NCBI GenBank assembly: GCA_963830725.1
Contig: CAWHNO010000002.1
Location: 496,001-560,000 of the forward strand
Source of the DNA: DASSUW01 sp963830725
GTDB taxonomy: Bacteria; Actinomycetota; Thermoleophilia; Solirubrobacterales; Solirubrobacteraceae
Length of the DNA stretch: 64,000 nt
Direction: 5' to 3'
The notes below the pieces were generated by a model. The model was not told where the DNA came from, ran no database searches, and saw only the letters and a list, made by a program, of their open reading frames with translations. Shown piece after piece: positions 8,523-19,149 of the stretch. The translations under genes were made by a program, and so were the position numbers. Within the stretch, counting starts at the first letter, position 1. The number at the start of each line of letters is the position of its first letter.

Positions 8523-9698
8523 GTGTGGATGGCGACGGAAGACGTGCTGCCCGCTTGGGCGACGTGGAACGAGGACAGCTCCGCGGTCTGGACCGTGGGG
8601 ATCGAAGAAGAGGTGATGCTCGTCTCGCCCGAGACGTGGCTGCCCGAGTCGCGCTGCGAGGACGTCCTGAGCGCGCTGCCCAGCCACGTGGCCGAGTGCG
8701 CACGCGCCGAGACGCACGGATCGGCGCTCGAGCTCGCGACCGCGCCGAGCCGCACGGTCGTCGAGGCGGCGGCGCAGATGACGTCGATGCGCGCGTCGCT
8801 CGCCGCCACGCTCGACGGGCTGGGCCTGCGCGCCGCCGCCTCGGGCACCCACCCCACGGCCCGCTGGGAGGACGTCGAGGTCTCGCCGGGGGCGCGCTAC
8901 CAGTTCGTGCACGCGTCGATGCGAGAGCTGGCGCGGCGGGAGCCGACCTTCGGCCTGCACGTCCACGTGGCCGTCCCGGAGGCGGAGACCGCCCTTCGCG
9001 CCCTCAACGCGATCCGCGGGCACCTGCCGGTCCTGCTCGCGCTCTCGGGCAACTCGCCGTTCTGGCAGGGCCGCGACAGCGGGCTGGCCTCGGCGCGGAC
9101 GCCCGCGTTCCAGGCCTTTCCGCGCACCGGGCCGCCGCGCTGGTTCCCCTCCTACGCCGACTACGTCGAGGCGATCGACGTGCTGGTGCGCTGCGACGCC
9201 ATCCCCGAGCCGACGTTCCTGTGGTGGGACGCGCGGCTCCAGCCGCGCTTCGGGACGCTCGAGGTGCGGATCATGGACGCCCAGACGCGCGTGGCGGACA
9301 CGGCCGCGATCGCGGCGCTCGTGCAGTGCCTGGTGCGGCTCGAGGCCGAGCGCGAGCCGGGGGTTGCGGATCCCCCGGAGGTGCTGGACGAGAACCGCTT
9401 CCTCGCGGCCCGCGACGGCATGGAGGCGCGGCTGGTCGAGCCGGCGGCGTCGTGCCGGCGGCCGGTGCGCGACCGGCTGGCGGAGCTGCTCGAGCGTGCG
9501 CCCCGCACGCTCGTGAGCTCGGCTGCGCGGGCGCGCTGGCGGAGGTCGAGGAGCTCGCCGCCGCTCCGGGTGCCGCGCGTCAGACGCGAGCTGGCCGGCG
9601 GCGCGGACGACCTCGAAGGGCTCGTCGAAGCCCTGGCCGGCGAGTTCATCTACACTCGAGCAGCGCGGCGAGCGCGCGCGTCGCGATCGACCGCGTAG
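8523..9698 (+). CDS. Carboxylate-amine ligase, glutamate-cysteine ligase family 2 (YbdK type)
   Basis: About 391 residues of the GCS2 fold: VGIEEEVMLVSPETW near the start, then GTHPTARWEDV, RYQFVHASMRELARREPTFGLHVHV, LSGNSPFWQGRDSGLAS, and LEVRIMDAQTRVADT. The enzyme joins a carboxylate (glutamate in known members) to an amine with ATP. I take the GTG at 8523 because GGAGGG at 8511-8516 is well spaced. Between about 9520 and 9590 the frame slips and returns: the other frame there reads ARELGCAGALAEVEELAAAP, which fits the family, so two compensating single-base errors are likely. Its 3' end overlaps the converging protease gene. Confidence 0.82.
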   Translation: MWMATEDVLPAWATWNEDSSAVWTVGIEEEVMLVSPETWLPESRCEDVLSALPSHVAECARAETHGSALELATAPSRTVVEAAAQMTSMRASLAATLDGLGLRAAASGTHPTARWEDVEVSPGARYQFVHASMRELARREPTFGLHVHVAVPEAETALRALNAIRGHLPVLLALSGNSPFWQGRDSGLASARTPAFQAFPRTGPPRWFPSYADYVEAIDVLVRCDAIPEPTFLWWDARLQPRFGTLEVRIMDAQTRVADTAAIAALVQCLVRLEAEREPGVADPPEVLDENRFLAARDGMEARLVEPAASCRRPVRDRLAELLERAPRTLVSSAARARWRRSRSSPPLRVPRVRRELAGGADDLEGLVEALAGEFIYTRAARRARASRSTA

Positions 9699-10213
9699 CG
9701 CGGTGCCGCGCTCACGCGTCGCGCGAGCGCGCGAAGACCACGCCGGCGACGCGGCCGGTCGGCGGTGACGAGCGGCGCGCCGGAGTCGCCGGCCGCGCAC
9801 GTCGGCGCCGCAGCTCGAGCGCCGGGCCGCGGCGAGGCCGCCGTCGACGCGCGCGCTGATGCGGCGGACGACCGGGCGCGGCGCGGCCGAGCAGGCGCGT
9901 GTCGCCGCCCGCCGCCGAGCCGCGGCGCGCTCGCCGCTCGACGCCCGGGCACGCGCAGCAGCGCGAGGTCGAGCCGGCGGTCGACGCGCAGCGACGGTCG
10001 CCCGCGCGCGCCGTCCGACGGCGTCACCGGTCGCCGGCGACGCCGTCCAGCACGTGCGCGACGGTGACCACGCGCCCGTCGCCGGCCACGAACCCGGTCG
10101 CGCGCGTCGTGCCCCACGCGCCACGCGTGACGACCTCGCGGCGCGCGCGGCGGCGCGGCGGCGACGCGCGGCGCGAGCAGCAGCGCCGGCGACGCAGCGG
10201 CGGCGAGCCTCAT
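9646..10213 (-). pseudogene. Secreted trypsin-like serine protease (S1 family), frame-broken
   Basis: Pieced together over several frames, this reads as a short exported S1 protease of about 185 residues: a signal peptide (MRLAAAASPALLLAP), a His region VVTVAHVLDGV, an Asp region RRLDLALLRV, and the serine motif AGDSGAPLVTADR. Each catalytic triad member is recognisable, but at least five one-base frame changes separate them. The ATG overlaps the TGA of the LacI-type regulator upstream (ATGA), so the two are co-translated. The pairing of a repressor for an inositol locus with a protease is unusual. Likely intact in the organism. Confidence 0.6.
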
Positions 10214-11231
10214 CGCGGCGGCCCCGTCGTGCCGCGGACGACGAGCGTCGGCTCGGTCAGCCGCCGCTCGGCGTCCGTGCGGCCGTCGAGCCGCTCGAGC
10301 AGCAGCTCGAGCGCGAGCCGGCCCATCTCGCGCCGCGGCTGGTTGATCGTGGTCAGCGAGATGTGGTGCAGCGCGGCGAGGAACGTGTTGTCGAAGCCGA
10401 CGACCGAGACGTCCTCCGGCACGCGCACGCCGTCGTCCTCGAGCCGGTCGAGCACGCCCGCGCGCCACGAGGTCGTTGGCGGCGAAGATCGCCGTCGGCA
10501 GCGTCGCCGCCGGCGCAGCAGCCGCTCGGCGGCGCGCACGCCCGCGGTCTCGGTGAACTCGCCCGCGATGCACGGCCGCGTGCGCGCTCGAGGCCGACCT
10601 CGCGCATCGCCCGCAGGTAGCCCGCCCGGCGCGGCGCGGCGCCGGCGCCGCGGCCGCCGTCGATGTGCACGATCCGCTCGTGGCCGAGCTCGACGAGGTG
10701 CTCGACCGCGAGCCGCGCGCCGAGCGCCTCGTCGGTCTCGACGCAGTCGACCGCGTCGCTGCGCAGCACGCGGCCGGTGACGACGACCGGCGGTCGAGCG
10801 CGTCGCGGCGAGGATGTCGCGCGTCTCCATCCGCGGGCTGACGAGGATCAGCGCCGTCGGTGCGGTACTCGAGCAGCACCTCGAGCATCGCCCGCTCGCG
10901 CTCGGGCCGGCGGCCGCCGGTGCTGAGCAGCAGCCGGTAGCCGAGCCGCGAGGCGAGGTCCTCGATGCCGTCGGCGATCTCGGCGAAGAACGGGTTGTGG
11001 AGGTCGTTGAGCAGCACGCCGACCGTGCGCGTGCGGCGGCTGGCGAGGCTGCGCGCGTTGGCGTTCGGCCGGTAGCCGAGCTGCGCGGCCGCCTCCAGCA
11101 CGCGGGCGCGGCGCTCGTCGCTGACCTTCGGGCTGTCGCGCATGACCAGCGAGACGAGCGCCCGCGAGACCCCGGCCGCGCGCGCGACGTCCTCCATCGT
11201 CGGGTGGGCGGGGTTGACAGCTCTGGGCCAT
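10210..11231 (-). pseudogene. LacI-family repressor of the inositol locus, frame-broken
   Basis: The N-terminal LacI helix-turn-helix is clear: MEDVARAAGVSRALVSLVMR then YRPNANARSLASRRT, followed by the hinge and periplasmic-binding-protein-like domain (GVLLNDLHNPFFAEIADGIEDLA; later DVSVVGFDNTFLAALHHISLTT and MGRLALELLLERLDG). About five single-base frame changes occur (near 10460, 10510, 10585, 10790 and 10860). The gene could start at the ATG at 11197 or, allowing one inserted base, at 11231 (MAQSCQPRPP). It is divergent from the inositol operon, and palindromic operators lie at 11248 and 11340, so it probably represses both directions and responds to an inositol-derived ligand. Confidence 0.8.
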
Positions 11232-11247
11232 CTGGTGAAAGACTCCG

Positions 11248-11261
11248 TTAGAGCGCTCTAA
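11248..11261. promoter_or_regulatory. LacI-type operator 1 (TTAGAGCGCTCTAA)
   Basis: Perfect 14-bp palindrome with the central CG pair typical of LacI-family operators, 16 bp upstream of the regulator's ATG at 11231. Likely autoregulatory. Confidence 0.8.
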
Positions 11262-11338
11262 TCGTAACCCGGTTAGCAAGCGCTCCGGAGAGGGTCAACG
11301 TTGCGGTGGCGGGGAGCCGCCCGATTTTCGTGCCTCGG

Positions 11339-11354
11339 ATTAGAGCGCTCTAAT
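11339..11354. promoter_or_regulatory. LacI-type operator 2 (ATTAGAGCGCTCTAAT) over the start codon
   Basis: Perfect 16-bp palindrome, the same core as operator 1, 78 bp away from it. Its last bases overlap the ATG (11353) of the first inositol gene, so a bound repressor would cover both the -10 region and the transcription or translation start. Confidence 0.85.
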
Positions 11355-12261
11355 GGCAGACATCGACAACCGGCTGGCGGCGCGCGCCGATCTCGTGGGG
11401 CGTGTGCGAGGTGCCCGGGCTGGGGCCAGCAGCTCGACGCCCGAGCGCGTGTTCGCCGAGATGGCCTCGCTCGGCCTGCGCGCGACCGAGCTCGGGCCCG
11501 ATCGGCTACCTGCCGTTCGAGCCGGCGGCGATCCGCGAGCGCGCTCGACCGCCACGGCCTGCGGCTCGTCGGCGGCTTCGTGCCGCTCGTGCTGCACGAG
11601 CCCGACGCTCGACACCGCCGAGCGCCGAGCGGATCGCCGCGCGTGCTGGCCGCCGCCGGCGCCGAGGTCTTCGTCGCCGCCGTCGTGGCCGACGCCGGCT
11701 GGTCTCCCCCGCTCGCGCTCGACGACGACGCCTGGACGCGCGCTGGCGCGCCACCTCGCCGAGATCGAGCGCCGCGTCGAGCAGCACGGCCTCACGCTCG
11801 CGCTGCACCCGCACGTGGGCACGCTGGTCGAGACGGCGGAGGACGTCGAGCGGATGCTCGCGCTCACGCGACGTCGGCTGGTGCCTCGACACCGGCCACC
11901 TGCTGATCGGCGGCGCCGACCCGGCCGAGTTCGCGCGCCGCCACGGCGAGCGGATCGTCCACGTCCACCTCAAGGACGTCGACGCGGCATCGCCGCACGC
12001 TGCGCGCCGGCGAGCTGACGCTCGTGCAGGCCACGCAGGCCGGGCTGTTCCGGCCGCTCGGCGCAGGGCGACGTCGCGCATCGACGAGGTCGTCGATGCG
12101 CTGGCGACGGGTACGAGCGCTGGCTCGTGCTCGAGCAGGACACCGCGATCACCGGGGAGGAGCCGCCGGTGGGAAGCGGTCCGGTCATCGATGTGCGGAC
12201 GAGCATCGAGTACCTGCACATCGCTGGCTCCACGCGGAGAGAGAGGGTTGCTGAGTCATGA
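11353..12261 (+). pseudogene. iolE: IolE-like inosose dehydratase / sugar phosphate isomerase-epimerase, frame-broken
   Basis: Read across frames it gives a TIM-barrel of about 300 residues: MADIDNRLA, ISWGVCEVPGWG, MASLGLRATELGPIGYLP, HGLTLALHPHVGTLVET, GWCLDTGHLLIGG, IVHVHLKDVD, and WLVLEQDTAI near the end. This pattern and the operon context match IolE, which dehydrates scyllo-inosose to 3D-trihydroxycyclohexane-dione. Around ten one-base frame changes are present. The ATG is inside a LacI operator and has no ribosome-binding site, suggesting a leaderless transcript. The TGA overlaps the next ATG. Confidence 0.72.
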
Positions 12262-13250
12262 GGCGACTTGCGTTGCTGTTCCTGGTGCTGGCGGCCGGCG
12301 TGTTCGTGTTCGCCGGCTGCGGCGGTGGCGACGACGACGGCGGCGGCGGCGGACGACAACGTCGACCTGACCCAGGAGCAAGGACATGACGATCGCGATG
12401 GTCACGCACGGCGACGGCGGCTCGTTCTGGTCGGTCGCCAAGAAGGGCGCCGAGCAGGCGGCGAAGGACCATGGGCGTCACGCTCAAGTACTCCGAGTCC
12501 AACAACGACCCCGAGAAGCAGGCGCAGCTGATCGAGGCCGCGGTCACCGAGGGCGTCGACGGCCTCGCCGTCTCGGCCCCGAACCCGGACGCGATCAAGC
12601 GACGCGCGTCAAGACCGCGGTCGACGCCGGCATCCCGGTCATCACGCTCAACTCGGGCGCCGAGGAGTCGGCGTCGCTCGGCGCGATCACCCACGTCGGC
12701 CAGACCGAGACGATCGCCGGCGAGGGCGCGGGCGCGAAGCTCAAGGAGGCCGGCGCCACGAAGATGCATCTGCGTCATCCACGAGCAGGGCAACATCGGC
12801 CTCAACCAGCGCTGCGAGGGCGCCAAGAAGGGCTTCGGCGGCGAGGTCGAGAACGTCCAGGTCGCGGGCACGAGCGACATCTCGACGACGCTGACCGAGA
12901 TCCAGTCCAAGCTCGAGGCCGACAAGTCGATCGACGCGCGTGCTGGCGCTCAACCCGGACATCGCGGTCGCCGCGCGTGACGCGGTCGCGGGCGCGAGCT
13001 CGGAGGCCAAGCTCGCCACGTTCGACCTCTCCGGCGACGTCATCAAGGCGATCAAGGACGACGAGATCGCTGTTCGCGGTCGACCAGCAGCAGTACCTGC
13101 AGGGCTACCTGCCGGTCGTCTTCCTCACGCTCAACAAGACGAACCTCAACACGGTCGGCGGCGGCCAGCCCGTCCTCACCGGGCCCGGGCTTCGTCGACA
13201 AGACCAACGCCGCGGAGATCGAGAAGCTGGCGGAGGCCGGCACGCGATGA
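12258..13250 (+). pseudogene. Sugar ABC transporter substrate-binding lipoprotein, frame-broken
   Basis: Starts MRRLALLFLVLAAGVFVFAGC, a lipoprotein signal with the lipobox cysteine at residue 21, followed by a Gly/Asp linker. The rest is a periplasmic-binding-protein type-1 sugar receptor: TIAMVTHGDGGSFWSVAKKG, SESNNDPEKQAQLIEAAV, PVITLNSGAEES, CVIHEQGNIGLNQRCEG, DKSIDAVLALNPDIAVAA, and the final TGPGFVDKTNAAEI. One-base changes near 12370, 12470, 12600, 12767, 12939, 13071 and 13190 break the frame. Its place between an IolE-like gene and a permease suggests an inositol or inositol-like ligand. The stop overlaps the permease start. Confidence 0.82.
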
Positions 13251-14313
13251 GCACAACGCTCCAGCCGACGTCGGAGCCGCCGCCGACAGCGGTCGACGAG
13301 CGGCTGGCGAAGGTCTCGCTTCCTCACGAAGCTGCTCCAGCGCCCCGAGCTCGGCGCGATGCTCGGCGCCGGCGTCGTGCTGCTCTTCTTCGCGGTCACG
13401 GCGGAGCAGTTCGCGACGCTCAGCGGCATCGCGCGCTGGACCGACGTCGCCTCGACGCTCGGGCATCATGGCCGTGGCCGTCGCGCTGCTGATGATCGGC
13501 GGCGAGTTCGACCTGTCGGCCGGCGTGATGACCGGCACCGCCGGGCCTGCTGATGGGCATCCTCGCCACCGAGGTCGGGATGAACATCTGGCTGGCGATC
13601 GTGCTGACGTTCGTGTTCGCCGCCTGCGATCGGCTTCATCAACGGCTACATGGTCATCAGGACCGGGCTGCCGAGCTTCATCGTCACGCTGGCCACCTTC
13701 TTCATCCTCCAGGGCGTCAACCTCGGCGGGACGAAGGCGATCACCGACACGGTGCGGGTCGGCGGCCTGCGCGACGCGGCCGGGCTACGACAGCGCGCAG
13801 AAGATCTTCGCGAGCGACTTCTGGGCGCCGCACAACTTCCGCATCAGCGTGATCTGGTGGATCGTGATCACGCGCGCTGGCGACCTGGGTGCTGAGGCGC
13901 ACGCGCGTCGGCAACTGGATCTTCGGCGTGGGCGGCGACAAGATCGCCGCCCGCAACGTCGGCGTCCCGGTCAACCGCGTGAAGATCGGCCTGTTCATGA
14001 TGACCTCGATGTGCGCCGCGCTGGTGGGCATCATGATCGCCCTGCGGCTCGGCTCGGTGCAGGCCGGCCAGGGCATCGGCGAGGAGTTCAACTACATCAT
14101 CGCCGCGGTCGCCGGCGGCTGCCTGCTGACCGGCGGCTTCGGCTCGGCGATCGGCGCGGCGATGGGCGCGCTGATCATCGGGATGACGTTCATCGGGATC
14201 CAGTTCTCGCGGCTGGAACACCGACTGGCGCTACCTGTTCCTCGGCGTGATCCTGCTCGCCGCGGTGCTGGTCAACACCTACGTCCGCCGGCGCGCGGAA
14301 GGGGGCCCGGTCG

Positions 14314-14317
<4 letters not shown>
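13247..14317 (+). pseudogene. Sugar ABC transporter permease (RbsC/XylH type), frame-broken
   Basis: Corrected sequence of about 350 residues with 8-10 membrane segments and the BPD_transp_2 signatures: MAVAVALLMIGGEFDLSAGV, NGYMVIRTGLPSFIVTLAT, NVGVPVNRVKIGLF, and FNYIIAAVAGGCLLTGGFGS. It forms the channel of the transporter with the binding protein and ATPase on either side. Frame changes occur near 13319, 13464, 13546, 13628, 13785, 13873 and 14213; several turn a glycine GGC codon into GGGC. The end is placed at the TGA overlapping the ATPase start (14314), which needs one more correction. Confidence 0.82.
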
Positions 14318-15099
<782 letters not shown>

Positions 15100-15103
<4 letters not shown>

Positions 15104-16309
15104 CGCCGTCGACGCCCGCCGCCGAGGCGCTCGGCGGCGGGCAGCGGCACGCGGATCGGCGTCGGCCTGATCGGCTTCGGCTGGCTCGGCCAGGCCCACA
15201 GCCGCTCGCTGCTGCGGCATCCCGACGCTGTTCGCCGACCGCGCCGTTCGACGCCGAGCTGGTGATCTGCGCCGACACCGTGCCGGCGCGCCAGCGACGA
15301 GGCCGTCGGCGCCTTCGGCTACGCCGAGGCGGCGGCCGACTGGCGGCGCGTGGTCGAGCACCCGGACGTCGACGTCGTCGTTCATCACGGCGCCGAACAT
15401 GCTCCACCTCGAGCTGATCGAGGCCGCCGCGGCGGCCGGCAAGCACATCTTCTGCGAGAAGCCGGTGGGCGGCACGCCGGAGCAGACCGAGCGCGCGGCG
15501 GCCGCCGCGCGCGCGCCGGCGTGATCACCGGCGTGGGCTACAACTACCGCTGGGCGCCGCTCGTGCAGTACGCGCGGCAGCTGATCGCCGACGGCCGGCT
15601 CGGCGAGATCACCAACTACCGCGGCCGCTTCTTCTCGATGTACGGCAGCGACCCGCTCGAGCCTGCTGTCCTGGCGCTACCTGCTCGACGAGGCCGGCCA
15701 CGGCGTCATCGACCGACCTGCTGAGCCACGCCGTCGACCTCGCGCACATGCTGCTCGGCCCGATCGCGCGCGTGGTCGGCACGACCGAGACGTTCATCCG
15801 CGAGCGCCCGGTCGACCGCCGCCGGCACGCACTACGGGCGCGGCAGCGCCGACGACCCGCGCGGCGCCGGTCACCAACGAGGACTACGCCGGGATGCTGT
15901 GCGAGTTCGCGTCCGGCGCGCGCGGCACGTTCGAGGCGAGCCGCACGATCGTCGGCCCGGAGAGCCAGATGGCGTTCGAGGTCTACGGCACCAAGGGCGC
16001 GCTGAGCTGGAACCTCGAGCAGCTCAACGAGCTGCAGGTCTACCTCGCCGAGGACGAGCTGCACACCGGCTACCGCACGGTGTTCGGCGGCGACCGCTTC
16101 CCCTACCACGGCAACTTCGTGCCCGGCAGCGCGAACGGGATCGGCTTCGAGGACCTGGTCGTGATCGAGGACTTCGAGTTCCTGCGCTCGCGTCGCCGAG
16201 CGGCCGCCCGCACGCGCCGGGCTTCGACGACGCGCTGGCGTTCGTGCGCGTGCAGGCGGCGCTGCTGCGAGTCGGTCCGCAGCGGGCCGCTGGGAGGACG
16301 TGTCGATGA
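15100..16309 (+). pseudogene. Gfo/Idh/MocA family oxidoreductase 1, frame-broken
   Basis: NAD-dependent sugar dehydrogenase fold, about 400 residues when corrected: Rossmann start GVGLIGFGWLGQAHSRSLLR, IFCEKPVGGTPEQTE with the catalytic EKP lysine, GYNYRWAPLVQYARQLI, the substrate-domain segment HAVDLAHMLLGPIARVVGTT, and EVYGTKGALSWNLEQLNELQ. Such enzymes oxidise inositols or sugars. At least eight one-base breaks. Two members in one inositol operon suggest use of more than one isomer, for example myo- and scyllo-inositol, which is an inference. The TGA overlaps the next ATG. Confidence 0.78.
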
Positions 16310-17367
16310 TCGCGACGCGACCGCGACGCTGCGGCATCGGCGTGATCGGCGTCGGCCGGATCGGCCGCATGCACGCCGAGCTGCTCGCGCGCCAGGTGCC
16401 CGGGCGCGACGCGTCGCCGCGGTCTACGACGCCGCACGCCGGACGGCGCGCGCGCGTCGGGCGGAGCTCGGCGTGCCGGCGCGTCGAGCGTCGAGGAGCT
16501 GCTCGGCGCCGCCGACGTCGACGCGGTCGCGATCTGCATCGAGCACCGACACCCACGCCGACCTGATCGTCGCCGCCGCGCGGCGCGGGCAAGGCGATCT
16601 TCTGCGAGAAGCCGATCTCGCTCGACCTCGCCGAGGTCGACCGCGCGCTGGCCGCCGTCGACGCGGCCGGCGTGCCGTTCCAGATCGGCTTCAACCGCCG
16701 CTTCGACCCCGCCCACGCAGGCGGTGCGCGACGCCGTCGCCGCGCGGCGAGGTCGGCGAGCCGCAGCTCGTGCGCATCTCCAGCCGCGACCCCGCGCCGC
16801 CGCCGCTGGAGTACGTGCGCGCGCTCGGGCGGGATCTTCCTCGACATGACGATCCACGACTTCGACATGGCCCGCTACGTCGCCGGGCAGCGAGGTCGTC
16901 GAGGTCTACGCCCGCGGCGCGGTGCGCGTCGACCCGGCGTTCGCGCGAGGCCGACGACGTCGACACCGCGCTGGTCACGCTCGTGCACGCCAACGGCTGC
17001 CTGACGGCGATCGACAACAGCCGCCAGGCCGTCTACGGCTACGACCAGCGCGTCGAGGTGTTCGGCTCGCGCGGCATGGCGGCGTCGGAGAACCCGCTCG
17101 CGCACACGGCGCGTCGTGCGCACCGCGACGGCACGCGCGCGGCCGACGCTGCCGTACTTCTTCCTCGAGCGCTACATCCCGAGCTACCTGCGCGAGTGGG
17201 AGGCGTTCGTGCGACGCCGTCGCGGACCGGCGCGACGCCGCCGGTCACGGGCCGCCGACGCCCGCGCGCCGCTCGTCATCGGCCTCGCCGCCTGGCAGTC
17301 GCTGCGCGAGGGACGGCCGGTCCGCCGATCGAGCGAGGTCGACGCGGCGTCGACGCGATCTGGCTGA
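16306..17367 (+). pseudogene. iolG: Gfo/Idh/MocA family oxidoreductase 2, inositol 2-dehydrogenase-like, frame-broken
   Basis: About 340 residues when corrected. GIGVIGVGRIGRMHAELLAR is the NAD-binding turn, AIFCEKPISLDLAEVD holds the catalytic lysine, GFNRRFDPAH, FLDMTIHDFDMARYVAG carries the conserved aspartate and histidine, and the end reads YLREWEAFVDAVADG in the best frame. This matches IolG-type inositol 2-dehydrogenases better than the preceding paralogue does. About ten one-base frame changes. The exact 3' end is uncertain; a TGA at 17367 fits one frame. Confidence 0.75.
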
Positions 17368-18224
17368 CCGGCGGCATCGCGGCTTCGTCGGCTCGCACCT
17401 CGTGCGAGGCGTTCGACGACGTGCTGGCGCGCCGTCGCACGCCGAGGTCGACGTGACCGACGCCGAGGCGGTGCGCCGCAGCGTCGCCGCGTACGGGCCC
17501 GACGCGATCGTCCACGCGGCGATCCTCAACGACTTCGCCGCGGCTCGAGCGCGAGCGGCTGGGGCGCGTACGTCGGCGCGACGCGCAACGTCGTCGCGGC
17601 GCGCCGGCGGCGCGCACGTCGTGCTCGTCTCGACCGACTGGGTGTTCGACGGGACGCGGGCTGGCGGACGAGGACGACGCCGCCGAACCCGATCAACCTC
17701 TACGGCATGCTGAAGGCGGCGAGCGAGCTGGTGGTCGACAGCGGGCGGCGCGGTCGCGCGGATCGCCGGCCGTGCAGGGCGTCGCTCGGACGCGCCGCGC
17801 AGCCAGGACGCCGGCTTCGGCTACTTCGTCGCCGTCGATCGTGCGCGCGCTGCGCGCCGGCGAGCGCGTTCACGGTCTGGGAGGGCGCCGAGATCAACAT
17901 GGTCGCGACGCCGACGCTGGCGTCCGACGCCGCCGCGCTGATCGCCGCGCGATCGAGCGCCGGCGGCCGCACCGGCGATCTTCCACTGCTGCGGCGGCGA
18001 GTCGCGTCGACCGGCGGACGCTCGCGCGAGCGCACGGTCGCGGCGTTCGGGCTCGACGGCGACGCTGCTCGAGCTTCGGCCCGCCGCCGCGCGCCGGCGC
18101 GTTCCCGGTGCCGTACGACACGCGGCTCGACGCGACGGCGACCGCCGCCGCGCTCGGCGTCGAGCTGCCGGACCTGGACGACCAGCTGCGCCGGCTGGAG
18201 AGGAGCCTGAGTTGCACGACCTGA
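17346..18224 (+). pseudogene. RmlD-like / NAD-dependent epimerase-type reductase, frame-broken
   Basis: Corrected reading gives an extended SDR: IWLTGGIAGFVGSHLV at the front, DVTDAEAVRRSVAAYGPDAI, VHAAILNDFAA, VVLVSTDWVFDGTR, INLYGMLKAASELV with the YxxxK catalytic pair, and INMVATPTLASDAAALI. This is the dTDP-4-dehydrorhamnose reductase (RmlD) pattern. It is not a standard inositol gene, yet it lies in the middle of the operon between iolG and iolC. No clear start codon is found because of the breaks; the coordinates are approximate at the 5' end. The end overlaps the TTG start of iolC. Confidence 0.62.
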
Positions 18225-19149
18225 TCACCATGGGCCGCGTCGGCGTCGACCTCTATCCGGAGCAGATCGGGGTCTCGCTCGCCGAGGTGCAGACGTTCGC
18301 CAAGTCGCTCGGCGGCAGCGCGACCAACGTGGCGGTGGCGGCCGCGCGGCTGGGCGTGCGGGCCGCGGTGATCACCAAGGTCGGCGACGACCCGTTCGGC
18401 CCGTACGTGCGCGATGCGCTGCGCGGCTTCGGCGTCGACGACCGCTGCGTCGGCACGCACCCGACGCTGCGCACGCCGGTCGTGTTCTGCGAGATCCACC
18501 CGCCCGACGACTTCCCGCTGCTCTTCTACCGCGAGCCGCAGGCGCCGGACATGACGCTCGCCGCGGACGAGCTGGACTTCGACGCGATCCGCGCCGCGCG
18601 GGTGTTCTGGACCACGGGCACCGGCCTGTCGGCCGAGCCGAGCCGCGACGGCGACGTTGGCCGCGCTCGAGCCGCGCGTGAGGGCGGGATCACCGTCCAC
18701 GACCTCGACCACCGGCCGATGTTCTGGTCCGACGAGTCGCGAGGCCGGCCACTGGGCGCGCGCGGCGCTGAAGCACGCCACCGTCGCGGTCGGCAACCGC
18801 GACGAGGTGGCGGTCGCGGTCGCGCACGCGCGACCCGTACGCGGCGTCGGCCGCGCTGCTCGAACTCGGCGTCCAGCTCGCGATCGTGAAGCGCGGGCCC
18901 GAGGGCGTTCTCGCGCGCACGCGCGACGAGCTGGTCGAGGTCCCGCCGGTGCCGGTCGACGTCGTGTGCGGCCTGGGCGCGGGCGACGCGTTCGGCGGCG
19001 CGCTGGTCTACGGCCTGCTGCACGGGTGGCCGCTGGAGCGGACGATCCGGCTCGCCAACGCTGCCGGCGCGCACGTGGCGGCGCGGCTCGCGTGCGCGGA
19101 CGCGATGCCGTCGCTTGAAGACATCGAGCCGCAGGAGGTGCGGGCATGA
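18212..19149 (+). pseudogene. iolC: 5-dehydro-2-deoxygluconokinase IolC, frame-broken
   Basis: PfkB-family kinase of about 312 residues: MHDLITMGRVGVDLYPEQIG, LGGSATNVAVAAARLG, FYREPQAPDM, and the ATP/anion-hole motif VVCGLGAGDAFGGALVYGLL. IolC phosphorylates 5-dehydro-2-deoxygluconate. The long N-terminal segment to 18650 is open; three breaks lie near 18656, 18742 and 18832. There is no fused DUF2090 aldolase domain, which some IolC proteins carry, and no separate iolJ aldolase is visible. The TTG start follows GAGGAG. The TGA overlaps the iolD start. Confidence 0.83.
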
